This document shows, piece by piece, positions 14,970-22,485 of a stretch of DNA of 30,382 bases (the stretch's first letter is position 1; every line of letters starts with the position of its first letter). Location: positions 1-30,382 of the forward strand of contig CAAGNL010000499.1 of the NCBI GenBank assembly GCA_900771305.1, in the 5' to 3' direction. A program made the translations under genes and the position numbers. The DNA is from Kiritimatiellia bacterium. GTDB lineage: Bacteria; Verrucomicrobiota; Kiritimatiellia; RFP12; UBA1067. The notes under the pieces are model-generated. The model was not told the DNA's origin. It saw only the letters and a program-made list of their open reading frames with translations, and ran no database searches.

Positions 14970-15590
14970 TTAGAGCGTGCCGAAGATACGGTCGCCCGCA
15001 TCACCCAGACCTGGCACGATGTAGTAGTGGCTGTTGAGCCGCTCGTCCTTGGCCGCCGTGTAGACCGGAACGTCAGGATGGTGCTTCTCGAAGTTCGCAA
15101 TGCCCTCTGGCGCGGAGACGAGATTGAGGAAGATGATCTTCTTGTAGCCAAGCTTCTTGAGCTGCGTCACGGCGTCGACGGCACTGCCGCCCGTCGCGAA
15201 CATCGGATCGATCACAATCGCGAATTCATCCCCCTTCGCCGGCGGAACCTTGGCGTAATAGGGAATCGGCTCGGCCGTCTCCTCGTTGCGCTGCATCCCC
15301 AGCACACCAACCTTGGCGTAGGGAAGAACGTGCAGCATCGCGTCGAGCATGCCCATGCCGGCACGGAGAATCGGCACCAGCACGATCTTCTCGTCAATCC
15401 GCTTTCCCATCGTCTTGGCGACGGGCGTCTGGACCTCGATCTCCTTCGTCTTGAGATTCTTGAGCGCCTCAAAGGCGAGAAACTCGGTGATTTCATTCAC
15501 CAGTTCGCGGAACAGTTTCGGAGGTGTGGACTGGTCGCGCATCAGCGTCATGCGGTGGTCGACGAGCGGGTGGTTGAGGATGGTGGTCAT
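14970..15590 (-). CDS. upp: Uracil phosphoribosyltransferase
   Basis: The 206-residue product makes UMP from uracil and PRPP. It has the family beginning NHPLVDHRMTLMRD, the PRPP loop AIVIDPMFATGGS at 125-137 and the uracil-binding end YYIVPGLGDAGDRIFGT near the C terminus. RAGMGM at 76-81 is also conserved. Length fits the normal ~208. It is the first gene of the long minus-strand run that continues to position 2483. The region upstream (15591-15640) is AT-rich after the terminator of the OMP gene and may hold its promoter. A TAGAAA is visible about 25 nt before the start, with no convincing -35. The Shine-Dalgarno is weak (AGAAGCAAG). Confidence 0.96.
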   Translation of the reverse strand: MTTILNHPLVDHRMTLMRDQSTPPKLFRELVNEITEFLAFEALKNLKTKEIEVQTPVAKTMGKRIDEKIVLVPILRAGMGMLDAMLHVLPYAKVGVLGMQRNEETAEPIPYYAKVPPAKGDEFAIVIDPMFATGGSAVDAVTQLKKLGYKKIIFLNLVSAPEGIANFEKHHPDVPVYTAAKDERLNSHYYIVPGLGDAGDRIFGTL

Positions 15591-15632
15591 CTTGCTTCTA
15601 TGCCTTATTTCTACAAAACGGACTTTAAACTT

Positions 15633-15676
15633 GAAAAACGAGAGGCGGAAGGGAACTTTCGCCCTTCCGCCGCTCG
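15633..15676 (-). terminator. Intrinsic terminator after the outer-membrane protein gene
   Basis: On the minus strand a 10-bp GC-rich stem (GGCGGAAGGG pairing with CCCTTCCGCC, loop of 8), extended after one mismatch by CGAG/CTCG, is followed by CGTTTTTC. This is a textbook rho-independent terminator 32 nt past the OMP stop codon. It separates that gene from upp. Confidence 0.9.
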
Positions 15677-15707
15677 TCTATTTCTGCGTTTTCACGCGGA
15701 GCTTCCC

Positions 15708-16604
15708 TTAGAAGTTGAACGCCACGCCGAAACCGCCCCAGGCGAAATCCTTGTACTGGCCGTAGTCCGCACCCGAACCGTGCTCGGCCGCATCGCGCAG
15801 ATCACGGTCGAGGATCGAGCAGTAGGCGACCTTCGCGAAGAGGCCGATGTTGTCCGTGAGCTGATAGTTCGCGTCCAGCTGCAGCTTCATCGTGGCGATG
15901 CCACCATTGTGGAATTCCGTGAAGCCCGCCGTCGGGAAGCACCAGTTGTAGCGGTGGTCACGATAGACGAACGTGGCGGACGGAGTGATTGTCAGCTTCT
16001 CGACCGGCTCGAAACCACGCTTCACACCGAACTGAATCAGATCGGCGTTGTTCTCGTGGTACTCGTGCACGAAGTCGACGAACGGCACGATGTACGGGTT
16101 GATGAGCGAGAGGCTGTGGTTGAAGTCCATCGTCGTATCCGTCTTGCCACCATGCATCTGGTGGTGACCATGGGGGTAGTAGTACCACACCACGGTCGCA
16201 CGGTAGTCGAGGCCCCAGGTGTTCTCGTCATCGAACCAGAAGGTCTTGCCCCAGTGGATGTTGGGATCCCACTCGTTGAACGCACGACGGTAGCTCGCGT
16301 GGCGCTTGCCGGTGAGGTCCGTGTTGGACCACACGCCAACACCGAGGTAGCCAAGGTCGGCCGGGATGTTGAAGTTGACTTCAAAATAGCCCTGCAGCGT
16401 CGGCTCGGAGTTGAGGAGCGAACCATAGAGCTGATAGCCAGAATAGATACCATAGTTGCCGAAGCCCCAGACGAAGGGGGCATCTTCCGATTCGTCGAGC
16501 TCGGCCTTGGACTCAGTTGAAGTCTCTGCCGTTGCAGGCGCGGTCTCCTGGGCGAACGCAAAGCCTGCGGCAAGGACGGCCGCGGCGATGATCAGCTTCT
16601 TCAT
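15708..16604 (-). CDS. Outer-membrane beta-barrel protein
   Basis: The 298-residue product has a clear signal peptide (MKKLIIAAAVLAAGFAFA/Q). A short acidic linker follows, rich in Glu/Thr/Ala. The rest is built of alternating strands with many aromatic residues, such as GNYGIYSGYQLYGSLL and GFGVAFNF, ending in Phe as expected for a BAM-recognised barrel. Around residues 140-160 is a His/Tyr-rich stretch (VVWYYYPHGHHQMHGG) that could bind metal but more likely forms a loop. It resembles uncharacterised barrels annotated as hypothetical or TorF-type; no substrate can be inferred. It is a single-gene unit with a readable promoter, a long hairpin in its 5' UTR and a strong terminator. This suggests abundant, independently regulated expression. 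AAGG stands 5 nt upstream of the start codon. Confidence 0.8.
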   Translation of the reverse strand: MKKLIIAAAVLAAGFAFAQETAPATAETSTESKAELDESEDAPFVWGFGNYGIYSGYQLYGSLLNSEPTLQGYFEVNFNIPADLGYLGVGVWSNTDLTGKRHASYRRAFNEWDPNIHWGKTFWFDDENTWGLDYRATVVWYYYPHGHHQMHGGKTDTTMDFNHSLSLINPYIVPFVDFVHEYHENNADLIQFGVKRGFEPVEKLTITPSATFVYRDHRYNWCFPTAGFTEFHNGGIATMKLQLDANYQLTDNIGLFAKVAYCSILDRDLRDAAEHGSGADYGQYKDFAWGGFGVAFNF

Positions 16605-16626
16605 TGTTACCTTTTTTGTAGTTGGA

Positions 16627-16652
16627 GACCAGGAGCAACACCACTCCTGGTC
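16627..16652 (-). promoter_or_regulatory. 5' UTR stem-loop of the outer-membrane protein gene
   Basis: GACCAGGAG and CTCCTGGTC form a perfect 9-bp stem with an 8-nt loop. It lies between the proposed promoter and the start codon, about 23 nt ahead of the ATG. No U-tract follows on either strand, so it is not a terminator. A 5' stem-loop protecting the mRNA, as known for E. coli ompA, is the best guess. Confidence 0.55.
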
Positions 16653-16668
16653 GTTGAAAGACGCTGAT

Positions 16669-16698
16669 ATTCTATCAAATTCGGCCGCCCCAAGGCAA
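16669..16698 (-). promoter_or_regulatory. Proposed promoter of the outer-membrane protein gene
   Basis: Minus strand: TTGCCT, 18-nt spacer, TAGAAT. It overlaps the final codons of clpB by its upstream edge and would start transcription near 16661, giving a leader of ~57 nt mostly occupied by the stem-loop. Confidence 0.5.
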
Positions 16699-16701
16699 GT
16701 A

Positions 16702-19230
16702 TCACGTAAAAGTCAGCGAAACACCATCCGAACTCGTGACCTTCACATTCGTACCTTTAGGATACCGTCCAGCGATGATCGCTCGCGCGACAGGTGTCTC
16801 AAGGTCACGCTGGAGAGCCCGCTTCACGGGGCGAGCCCCGTAGGCGGGGTCGTAGCCGTCCTTCGCGAGCACGGACAATCCAGCCTCGTCGATCTCGAAC
16901 CCGATCTCCTGCTCCGCCAGACGCTTTGCGAAGTCCTTCAGTTGAAGCTTCACGATGGCCTTGATCTGTTCCTCGGAGAGGGACTTGAACTCGAGAATCT
17001 CGTCCAGCCGATTGAGGAACTCAGGACGGAAGATCGCCTTGAGCGACTCCCGCGGCGCGTTTGAGGTCATGATCACCACCGCATTGCGGAAGCTCACCGT
17101 ACGGCCATGGGAGTCCGTAAGACGTCCATCGTCCAGAACCTGCAGGAGCAGGTTGTAGACGTCCGGATGCGCCTTCTCGATTTCATCCAACAGCACAACT
17201 GAATAGGGCTTGCGCCGCACGGCCTCCGTGAGCTGCCCCCCTTCCTCGTAGCCGACATAGCCGGGAGGCGCGCCGACGAGTCGCGAGACATTGTGCTTCT
17301 CCATGTATTCGCTCATGTCGATGCGCACCATGGATGCCTCGTCGTCGAAGAGCTCGCTCGCCAGCGTCTTCGCGAGTTCCGTCTTACCCACGCCCGTCGG
17401 CCCCAGGAAGAGGAACGCGCCCACGGGACGCTGACGGTTCTTGATACCGGCCCGCGACCGCAACACCGCATCGGCGACGGCGTCCACTGCCTCGTCCTGC
17501 CCGATGACCCGCTCATGCAGCGTCTCGGGAAGCTTCAGCAGCTTCGCCCGCTCGCCCTCGAGCAGTTTCGTGACGGGAATGCCCGCCCAGCGCGAGACGA
17601 CCTCTGCGATCTCGTCCGCCGTCACCTCCTCGCGCAGCAACTGTCCGTCGGTCTTCTTCTGGACCGATTCTTCGTGTTCCTTGAGCTTGCGTTCCAGATC
17701 GGGGATGCTTCCGTACTTGATCTGCGAGGCCTTGGCGTTGTCTCCCGCCGCCAGGGCGGCGTCAAACGCAAGCCGCGCCTCGTCCAGCTGTGCACGCACC
17801 CGCTTGATCTCCTCCAGATCCGCCTTTTCGTTCTTCCAGCGTGCTGTCATGGCATCAGACTGGGTACGCAGTTCAGCAAGCTCCTTCCGAAGTTCCTCAA
17901 GCCGCTTCTTCGAGGCCTCGTCGGTCTCTTTCGCGAGGGCGATTTCCTCGATTTCGAGACGGCGCACGTGGCGGGAGATCTCGTCCAGCTCCGCGGGACA
18001 CGAGTCCATCTCCGTGCGAATGGAGGCGCACGCCTCGTCGAGCAGGTCGATCGCCTTGTCCGGCAGAAAACGGTCCTGGATGTAGCGCGAGGAGAGCGTC
18101 ACCGCGTTCACCAGCGCCTCGTCGCGGATGTGCACGTTGTGGTATTTCTCGAAGCGCTCCTTCAGTCCGCGGAGAATCGACACCGCATCCTCCTCCGTCG
18201 GCGGATCGACCTGCACGGGCTGGAAACGCCGCTCCAGCGCCGCGTCCTTCTCCATGTACTTGCGGTACTCGTCCAGCGTCGTCGCGCCCACGCAGTGCAG
18301 TTCGCCGCGCGCCAGCATCGGCTTGAGCATGTTGCCCGCGTCCTGCGAGCCCTCGGTCTTGCCGGCGCCGACGATCGTGTGGATTTCGTCGATGAAGAGG
18401 ATGATGCGGCCGTTCGCGGCGCGGATCTCGTTGAGGACGGCCTTCAGGCGCTCCTCGAACTGTCCACGGTACTGCGCCCCCGCCATCAGGGCCGTCATGT
18501 CGAGCGAGAAGACCGTGCGGTCTTTCAACCCTTCCGGCACGTCGCCACGCACGATGCGCTGGGCGAGGCCTTCGACAATCGCGGTCTTGCCCACGCCAGG
18601 CTCACCGATCAGCACAGGATTGTTCTTCGTCTTGCGAGAGAGGATGCGGATGACGTCGCGGATTTCAGTGTCGCGCCCGATCACCGGATCCAACTTGCCC
18701 GCCCGGGCGAGTTCCACGAGATCCGTACCATATTTCTTCAGTGCCTCGTACTGCCCTTCCGGATTGTCGGTCGTCACCCGCTGGTTGCCACGCACCGCCC
18801 GCAGCGCCTCCAGGAAGTTCTTCGTCTCCACGCCCGCGTCCTTCAGAAGTTTCGCGCAGGCCATCTTTTCGTCCGCGAGCATGCCCAGCACCAGATGCTC
18901 CACAGAGACGTACTCATCCTTCATGCGCTGAGCCGTGTCCTCGGCGTGCATGAGCACGTTCGCGAGGTCGTTGGAAATGTACACCTTGTCCATCTCCACA
19001 TTCCCCGTGATCCGCGGCTTGTCGTTGATCGCCTGCTCGAGACGCGCCGTGAGCGGACCCGTCCCCGCCCCCATCTTCGAGAAGAGGTTCGGGACGAGCC
19101 CCTGCGAATCCTTCACCAGCGCGAAGAGCAGGTGCTCCACGTCAATCTGCTGCTGACCGTGATGGCGTGCCACATTCTGGGCGGCTTCAAGCGCTTCACG
19201 GACTTTGGTTGTATATTTTTCGGCATTCAT
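16702..19230 (-). CDS. clpB: ATP-dependent disaggregase ClpB
   Basis: The 842-residue cytoplasmic AAA+ chaperone rescues aggregated proteins with DnaK. It has the N domain with two Clp repeats (about 1-145) and NBD1 with GEPGVGKT and ILFIDE. The long coiled-coil M domain (LDEISRHVRRLEIEEI through LKEHEESVQKK) distinguishes ClpB from ClpA/ClpC. NBD2 has GPTGVGKT, VVLLDEIEKAHPD, the pore motif GYVGYEEGG and the arginine finger in FRPEFLNRLDE. Between the sensor TSN and FRPEFLNR there are only 9 residues, about 20 fewer than in E. coli ClpB. The start at 19230 (MNAEKYTTKVREAL) has AAGGAG 11 nt upstream. No CIRCE element or obvious heat-shock promoter was found between the upstream terminator and the gene. 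It appears to be a single-gene unit. Confidence 0.95.
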   Translation of the reverse strand: MNAEKYTTKVREALEAAQNVARHHGQQQIDVEHLLFALVKDSQGLVPNLFSKMGAGTGPLTARLEQAINDKPRITGNVEMDKVYISNDLANVLMHAEDTAQRMKDEYVSVEHLVLGMLADEKMACAKLLKDAGVETKNFLEALRAVRGNQRVTTDNPEGQYEALKKYGTDLVELARAGKLDPVIGRDTEIRDVIRILSRKTKNNPVLIGEPGVGKTAIVEGLAQRIVRGDVPEGLKDRTVFSLDMTALMAGAQYRGQFEERLKAVLNEIRAANGRIILFIDEIHTIVGAGKTEGSQDAGNMLKPMLARGELHCVGATTLDEYRKYMEKDAALERRFQPVQVDPPTEEDAVSILRGLKERFEKYHNVHIRDEALVNAVTLSSRYIQDRFLPDKAIDLLDEACASIRTEMDSCPAELDEISRHVRRLEIEEIALAKETDEASKKRLEELRKELAELRTQSDAMTARWKNEKADLEEIKRVRAQLDEARLAFDAALAAGDNAKASQIKYGSIPDLERKLKEHEESVQKKTDGQLLREEVTADEIAEVVSRWAGIPVTKLLEGERAKLLKLPETLHERVIGQDEAVDAVADAVLRSRAGIKNRQRPVGAFLFLGPTGVGKTELAKTLASELFDDEASMVRIDMSEYMEKHNVSRLVGAPPGYVGYEEGGQLTEAVRRKPYSVVLLDEIEKAHPDVYNLLLQVLDDGRLTDSHGRTVSFRNAVVIMTSNAPRESLKAIFRPEFLNRLDEILEFKSLSEEQIKAIVKLQLKDFAKRLAEQEIGFEIDEAGLSVLAKDGYDPAYGARPVKRALQRDLETPVARAIIAGRYPKGTNVKVTSSDGVSLTFT

Positions 19231-19297
19231 GGGTATCTTATCTCCTTCGCTTTCCAATTAGCAGAACCCATGCCAAACAAGATTCTTACGTTGGAAA

Positions 19298-19327
19298 CGA
19301 AAAAGGGAGGGGATTTCTCCCTCCCTT
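19298..19327 (-). terminator. Intrinsic terminator after the beta-helix protein gene
   Basis: Minus strand: AAGGGAGGG pairs with CCCTCCCTT (9 bp, 7-nt loop), followed directly by a T-run and CGT. It stands about 50 nt past the beta-helix gene stop and before clpB, isolating the two. Confidence 0.88.
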
Positions 19328-19345
19328 GTGCCAGACCGTGCCATA

Positions 19346-19370
19346 TTGGCACAGTCCGGACCTGTGCCAA
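19346..19370. repeat. Inverted repeat TTGGCACAG/CTGTGCCAA
   Basis: A perfect 9-bp inverted repeat with a 7-nt centre lies directly after the beta-helix gene stop. Two further TGCCA half-sites follow on the clpB side (around 19328 and 19339). It can form a second hairpin ahead of the terminator, or be a protein-binding site for clpB. Structure is seen; role is unknown. Confidence 0.5.
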
Positions 19371-19376
19371 TGAGAA

Positions 19377-21320
19377 CTAGTGTCCTCCCACCGACTGATC
19401 CCCATCAAGACCCGGCATATTGCGGGCACCGACTGGACCGCCATCCGTCGCCAACGCCGTCCCCGGCGTTCCTGGCTTCAGACGATAGTCGCGTACCGCG
19501 GGATTGACGAACTGCGGCTCCGCACGCAGCCCATGCACGTCGAACCCGAGCTGCACATAGTCTTCCCACGAGCAGAGCTTCAGCTTGTCCCTGCCCTCCA
19601 ACCAGCGGAAATACGGCACATTGCCCTCGTTCCACAGGAGGTTGTTGTCGTGCACCAGGCCGTAACGCCAGTCGAGCGCACTCCGCGCCGTCCATTCGGT
19701 CGCCCGGCAGAAGATGTTGTTCCGCACCACGAAGTTCGTCGTCGCCGCACGGTTCGAGTAGTACATCAAGTGCGCGCCATTCGGGTCCGGTCGCTGCGCG
19801 TGCGCCCAGCCGTAGCCCGCGTCCACGCAGGTGTTGTGCTCGAAGAGGATGTTCCGTGTCAGCTTTTGGTTCCAGTACTCGTAGGAATACTCGCTGTTCC
19901 AGATGACGTTGTCCCGCCAGGTGATCTCCGTCTCGGAGTCGTCCCTTCCCTGGTTGGTGACGGCGGCGTCGTAGATTTCCCACAGACGACAGCGCTCGAT
20001 GAGGTTGTTCCGGCAGTCGCCCCAGAACTCGATGCCGTTTCCGAAGCGGACGGGATAGACGATCCTGCCTGTCTTCTCATCCTTCCTCCAGAACTGGAGA
20101 CCTCCGCCGATCCAGCTGATGTCGCAGTTGCGGATCACGAGGTTGGCCGTCGAGCCGCCGCCGAAGCCATGCGCCGCGCCGTAGCGGACCCAGAGTCCAT
20201 CATAGACGACATCATGCTTGCCACCCTCGCTGATGATGTGCGCCGTCTTCGCGAGTTCAATCGACTCGAACGCCTCACCCGGATTGCGGGGGTACTTCAC
20301 CACCACGCGTTTGCCCTCGGGATCGTACCAGTAGTCGAGATCGTTCTCCAGACGGATCGAACGCTGCCACTTCTCCGCCTTCGGCACCTCCCAGTCGGGA
20401 TTGTTCCACTTCTTCACGCCCCACTTCTCGCCGTGGTTGCAGATGAAGATGCCGATGTCCTTCTCGATGATCAGGGACGTGTCGATCGTCGCGGACCACA
20501 CACCCTCCACCTTCACGTCGAACACCGCGCCCTCGGGCAGCTCGTCGCCGACCGCAAGATGGAACTTCGGCGTCCCCGTGAGATTCCGAGAATCCCGCGT
20601 GAGCAGCACCGGCATCTCCCGCCACGCGGTCCCCACGGTCTTGTCGCCCTTCACGCTTCCCGCGTGGGAGGCCGTATAAGGATAGCCTCCCTGCATCAGG
20701 CGCACACCGGAGAGACGAAACGGCTTCGAGGAGCGCACCTTCATCTTCAGCAGGCAGGTATCCGGCAGATGCGGCATGTTCGGTCCCCACAGCTGAATCA
20801 GATGCGGTGCCCGCCGAGGTCCTAGGCCAGTGCACGTCACGCGGCAGAAGGTCTCGCCGTTCTCCGTCGTCTTCTTCGCAGTTCCCTTCATGCCCTGCTG
20901 GAAGGAGGCCCCCCACGTGTCTGCGCAAGATGGCGCCCACACCTGGTCGCCAAGCACGGGCTCGCATTTCCGCGTGGACCAGATTCCGGGCTTCTCCTGC
21001 ACCCAGTCCTCGGGACGCGAGCGGTCCACGCTCTGCTGAAGGATCGGCTTGCGTCCCTTCCCGTACGTCGTGTAGGTCACGGGTTTCCCGGGTTCGCCGC
21101 TCTTCGGAACCAGCGAACCACGCCACAGGCCACCGCGCCTGAACCGCACCACGTCGCCTGGCTTCAGTTCGGCCGCGTTCACCTTGTCGAGGGACTTCCA
21201 GGCCGTCACCTCGCTCGTGCCGGCCGCCACATCGCAGCCGCCTTCACTATCCACGTAGTACTCCGTCGCCAGCGTGGAACACGCCGCCAACAGCACGGAA
21301 CAAACAATCCGGTTCTTCAT
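19377..21320 (-). CDS. Secreted right-handed parallel beta-helix protein
   Basis: The 647-residue product has a signal peptide (MKNRIVCSVLLAACSTLA). It then shows the start typical of secreted pectate-lyase-like parallel beta-helix proteins (TEYYVDSEGGCD, then LKPGDVVRFRRGGLWRGSL, VTYTTYGKGRKPIL). The helix part, from about residue 360, shows repeated N-x-x-(I/V)-x-x-(C/N) rungs such as NLVIRNCDIS, NNLIERCRLW, RNILFEHNTC and NFVVRNNIFC. Between them (about 130-330) lies a domain that looks like an inserted beta-sandwich. Such proteins often cleave or bind acidic polysaccharides, but no catalytic residues can be assigned with confidence. The start is at 21320; the frame is open 168 codons upstream, but that part has no domain character. 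The Shine-Dalgarno is weak (GAAGAG). It ends in a hairpin and a strong terminator. Confidence 0.8.
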   Translation of the reverse strand: MKNRIVCSVLLAACSTLATEYYVDSEGGCDVAAGTSEVTAWKSLDKVNAAELKPGDVVRFRRGGLWRGSLVPKSGEPGKPVTYTTYGKGRKPILQQSVDRSRPEDWVQEKPGIWSTRKCEPVLGDQVWAPSCADTWGASFQQGMKGTAKKTTENGETFCRVTCTGLGPRRAPHLIQLWGPNMPHLPDTCLLKMKVRSSKPFRLSGVRLMQGGYPYTASHAGSVKGDKTVGTAWREMPVLLTRDSRNLTGTPKFHLAVGDELPEGAVFDVKVEGVWSATIDTSLIIEKDIGIFICNHGEKWGVKKWNNPDWEVPKAEKWQRSIRLENDLDYWYDPEGKRVVVKYPRNPGEAFESIELAKTAHIISEGGKHDVVYDGLWVRYGAAHGFGGGSTANLVIRNCDISWIGGGLQFWRKDEKTGRIVYPVRFGNGIEFWGDCRNNLIERCRLWEIYDAAVTNQGRDDSETEITWRDNVIWNSEYSYEYWNQKLTRNILFEHNTCVDAGYGWAHAQRPDPNGAHLMYYSNRAATTNFVVRNNIFCRATEWTARSALDWRYGLVHDNNLLWNEGNVPYFRWLEGRDKLKLCSWEDYVQLGFDVHGLRAEPQFVNPAVRDYRLKPGTPGTALATDGGPVGARNMPGLDGDQSVGGH

Positions 21321-21355
21321 GGGCTGGTCTCTTCTTCGTTTGTCTCGAACGACGA

Positions 21356-21381
21356 AACCGCCCGCCCGAAGGCGGACGGTT
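21356..21381 (-). terminator. Stable UUCG hairpin after the Tat-exported isomerase-like gene
   Basis: Minus strand: AACCGTCCGCC, a TTCG tetraloop, then GGCGGGCGGTT, an 11-bp stem with one mismatch and the extra-stable C(UUCG)G closing. It is followed by TCGTCGTTCG, a poor U-tract, so it is a weak terminator or a processing/stability hairpin. Confidence 0.5.
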
Positions 21382-21418
21382 CCGTGGTTGGCGCACGACG
21401 CGCCACAATCGGGTTTGA

Positions 21419-22420
21419 TTAACCGCGGCCCTTCGACTTGAGGAACTCGATCGACGGCTTGACGGCTCCGTTCGGATCGTCGAAGTGACGCTCGCACTCG
21501 ACAACCCACCACTCGACGCCATCCTTGTCGGCGGCGACGGCGATGGCGTCCCAGTCGACCGGCGTGGCGCCGGGCTTGCCGGGCTGGCCGAGAATCGCGT
21601 CGAACTCCTTCACTTCCTTGCCCATGCCGTTCTCCTTCGCGTGCAGCGTCGGGGAGCGGTGAGGATACTTCGCATACTGGGCCATCGGCGTGACGCCCTT
21701 GATGAAGTCGCCCGCGCAGGTCGTCCAGCCGACGTCCTGCTCCATGCAGACCGCCTTGTCGGTGTTCGAGAAGAAGTAGTCCCAGAAGGAGACGCCGTTC
21801 TGCATGAAGATCGCGTGCTCCCACGTGTGGTTGTGCAGACCAATCTTGATGCCGAGCTTCGTCGCATCGGCGGCGGCCTTGTTGTAGAGTTCGACGAGCT
21901 TCTTCGTGAAGTCGTCAATCGCCTGCGACGGCTTGGCGGCCTCGCCGCCCTTGCCCGTGGACCAGCTGCAGCCGGGAGGGAAGTTGCCGCCGCCGGGGCA
22001 GATCACGAGCGTGTTGCCGTAGCCGAGCTCGAAGTCGGCCGTGCGCTTGAGGACCTCGGGATCGTACGAGAACTTCTTCATGTCGAAGCCGTACATGTTG
22101 TTCGCGACGTGCGTGCCGGCGACGGCGAGGCCGTTGTCCGCGAGCATCTTCTTGAGCTCGCAGGGCTTCTTGCCGTAGTAGCCGGCGAATTCGACGCCCT
22201 TGAAACCAAGCTCCGCAACCTTCGCGAGAGCCTTCTCGAGACCGACGCCCGCAAGACCCGTCTTCTTGTTGCCGCCGATGTAGTCCTTCAGCGAGTAGAG
22301 CTGGAGGGCGAGCTTGCCGACCTTCTTTTCGCCGCAGCAGCAGCTGCAGCAGCCGGGAGCGAGGAACGCGGCGCCGGCGAGAGCCGAGGCACCGAGGAAG
22401 TTTCTACGTGTGATAGTCAT
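21419..22420 (-). CDS. Tat-exported sugar phosphate isomerase/epimerase-like TIM-barrel protein
   Basis: The 333-residue product begins with a twin-arginine signal (TRRNFLGASALAGAAFLAPG), so it should be exported folded through the Tat system encoded ~3 kb upstream. The rest is a xylose-isomerase-like/AP-endonuclease-2 TIM barrel: LALQLYSLKDYI, GFKGVEFAGYYG, GIKIGLHNHTWEH (metal-ligand His/Glu area), then CMEQDVGWTTCAG, and WWVVECERH near the end. Close relatives in PVC bacteria are annotated as sugar phosphate isomerases/epimerases; the substrate is unknown. Right after the signal stands an unusual cluster C24-C25-S-C27-C28-C29. It might give a lipid-anchored or metal-binding stub, although the lipobox APGC is poor. 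AAGGAG lies 6 nt upstream of the start, and a possible promoter overlaps the end of nfo. Confidence 0.85.
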   Translation of the reverse strand: MTITRRNFLGASALAGAAFLAPGCCSCCCGEKKVGKLALQLYSLKDYIGGNKKTGLAGVGLEKALAKVAELGFKGVEFAGYYGKKPCELKKMLADNGLAVAGTHVANNMYGFDMKKFSYDPEVLKRTADFELGYGNTLVICPGGGNFPPGCSWSTGKGGEAAKPSQAIDDFTKKLVELYNKAAADATKLGIKIGLHNHTWEHAIFMQNGVSFWDYFFSNTDKAVCMEQDVGWTTCAGDFIKGVTPMAQYAKYPHRSPTLHAKENGMGKEVKEFDAILGQPGKPGATPVDWDAIAVAADKDGVEWWVVECERHFDDPNGAVKPSIEFLKSKGRG

Positions 22421-22456
22421 GTGTTCTCCTTTATGGTGTTAAAGCGCAATGGCGAA

Positions 22457-22485
22457 AGTCTATCAAATCCTGACGGTTTAGTCAC
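22457..22485 (-). promoter_or_regulatory. Possible promoter of the Tat-exported isomerase-like gene
   Basis: Minus strand: GTGACT, 17-nt spacer, TAGACT, within ATTTGATAGACTTTC. The OMP gene promoter has the similar AATTTGATAGAATATC, so the TTTGATAGA context is shared. The -35 box overlaps the nfo stop codon. The match is weak. Confidence 0.35.

Noticed and set aside
16627..16652. Terminator of clpB
   Set aside because: The hairpin is followed by an A-rich, not T-rich, stretch on the minus strand and lies after a likely OMP promoter.
17293..19380. Long plus-strand frame (695 codons) opposite clpB
   Set aside because: It is antisense to a complete ClpB with all motifs; composition is Arg/Leu/His-rich and no ribosome site or domain is visible.
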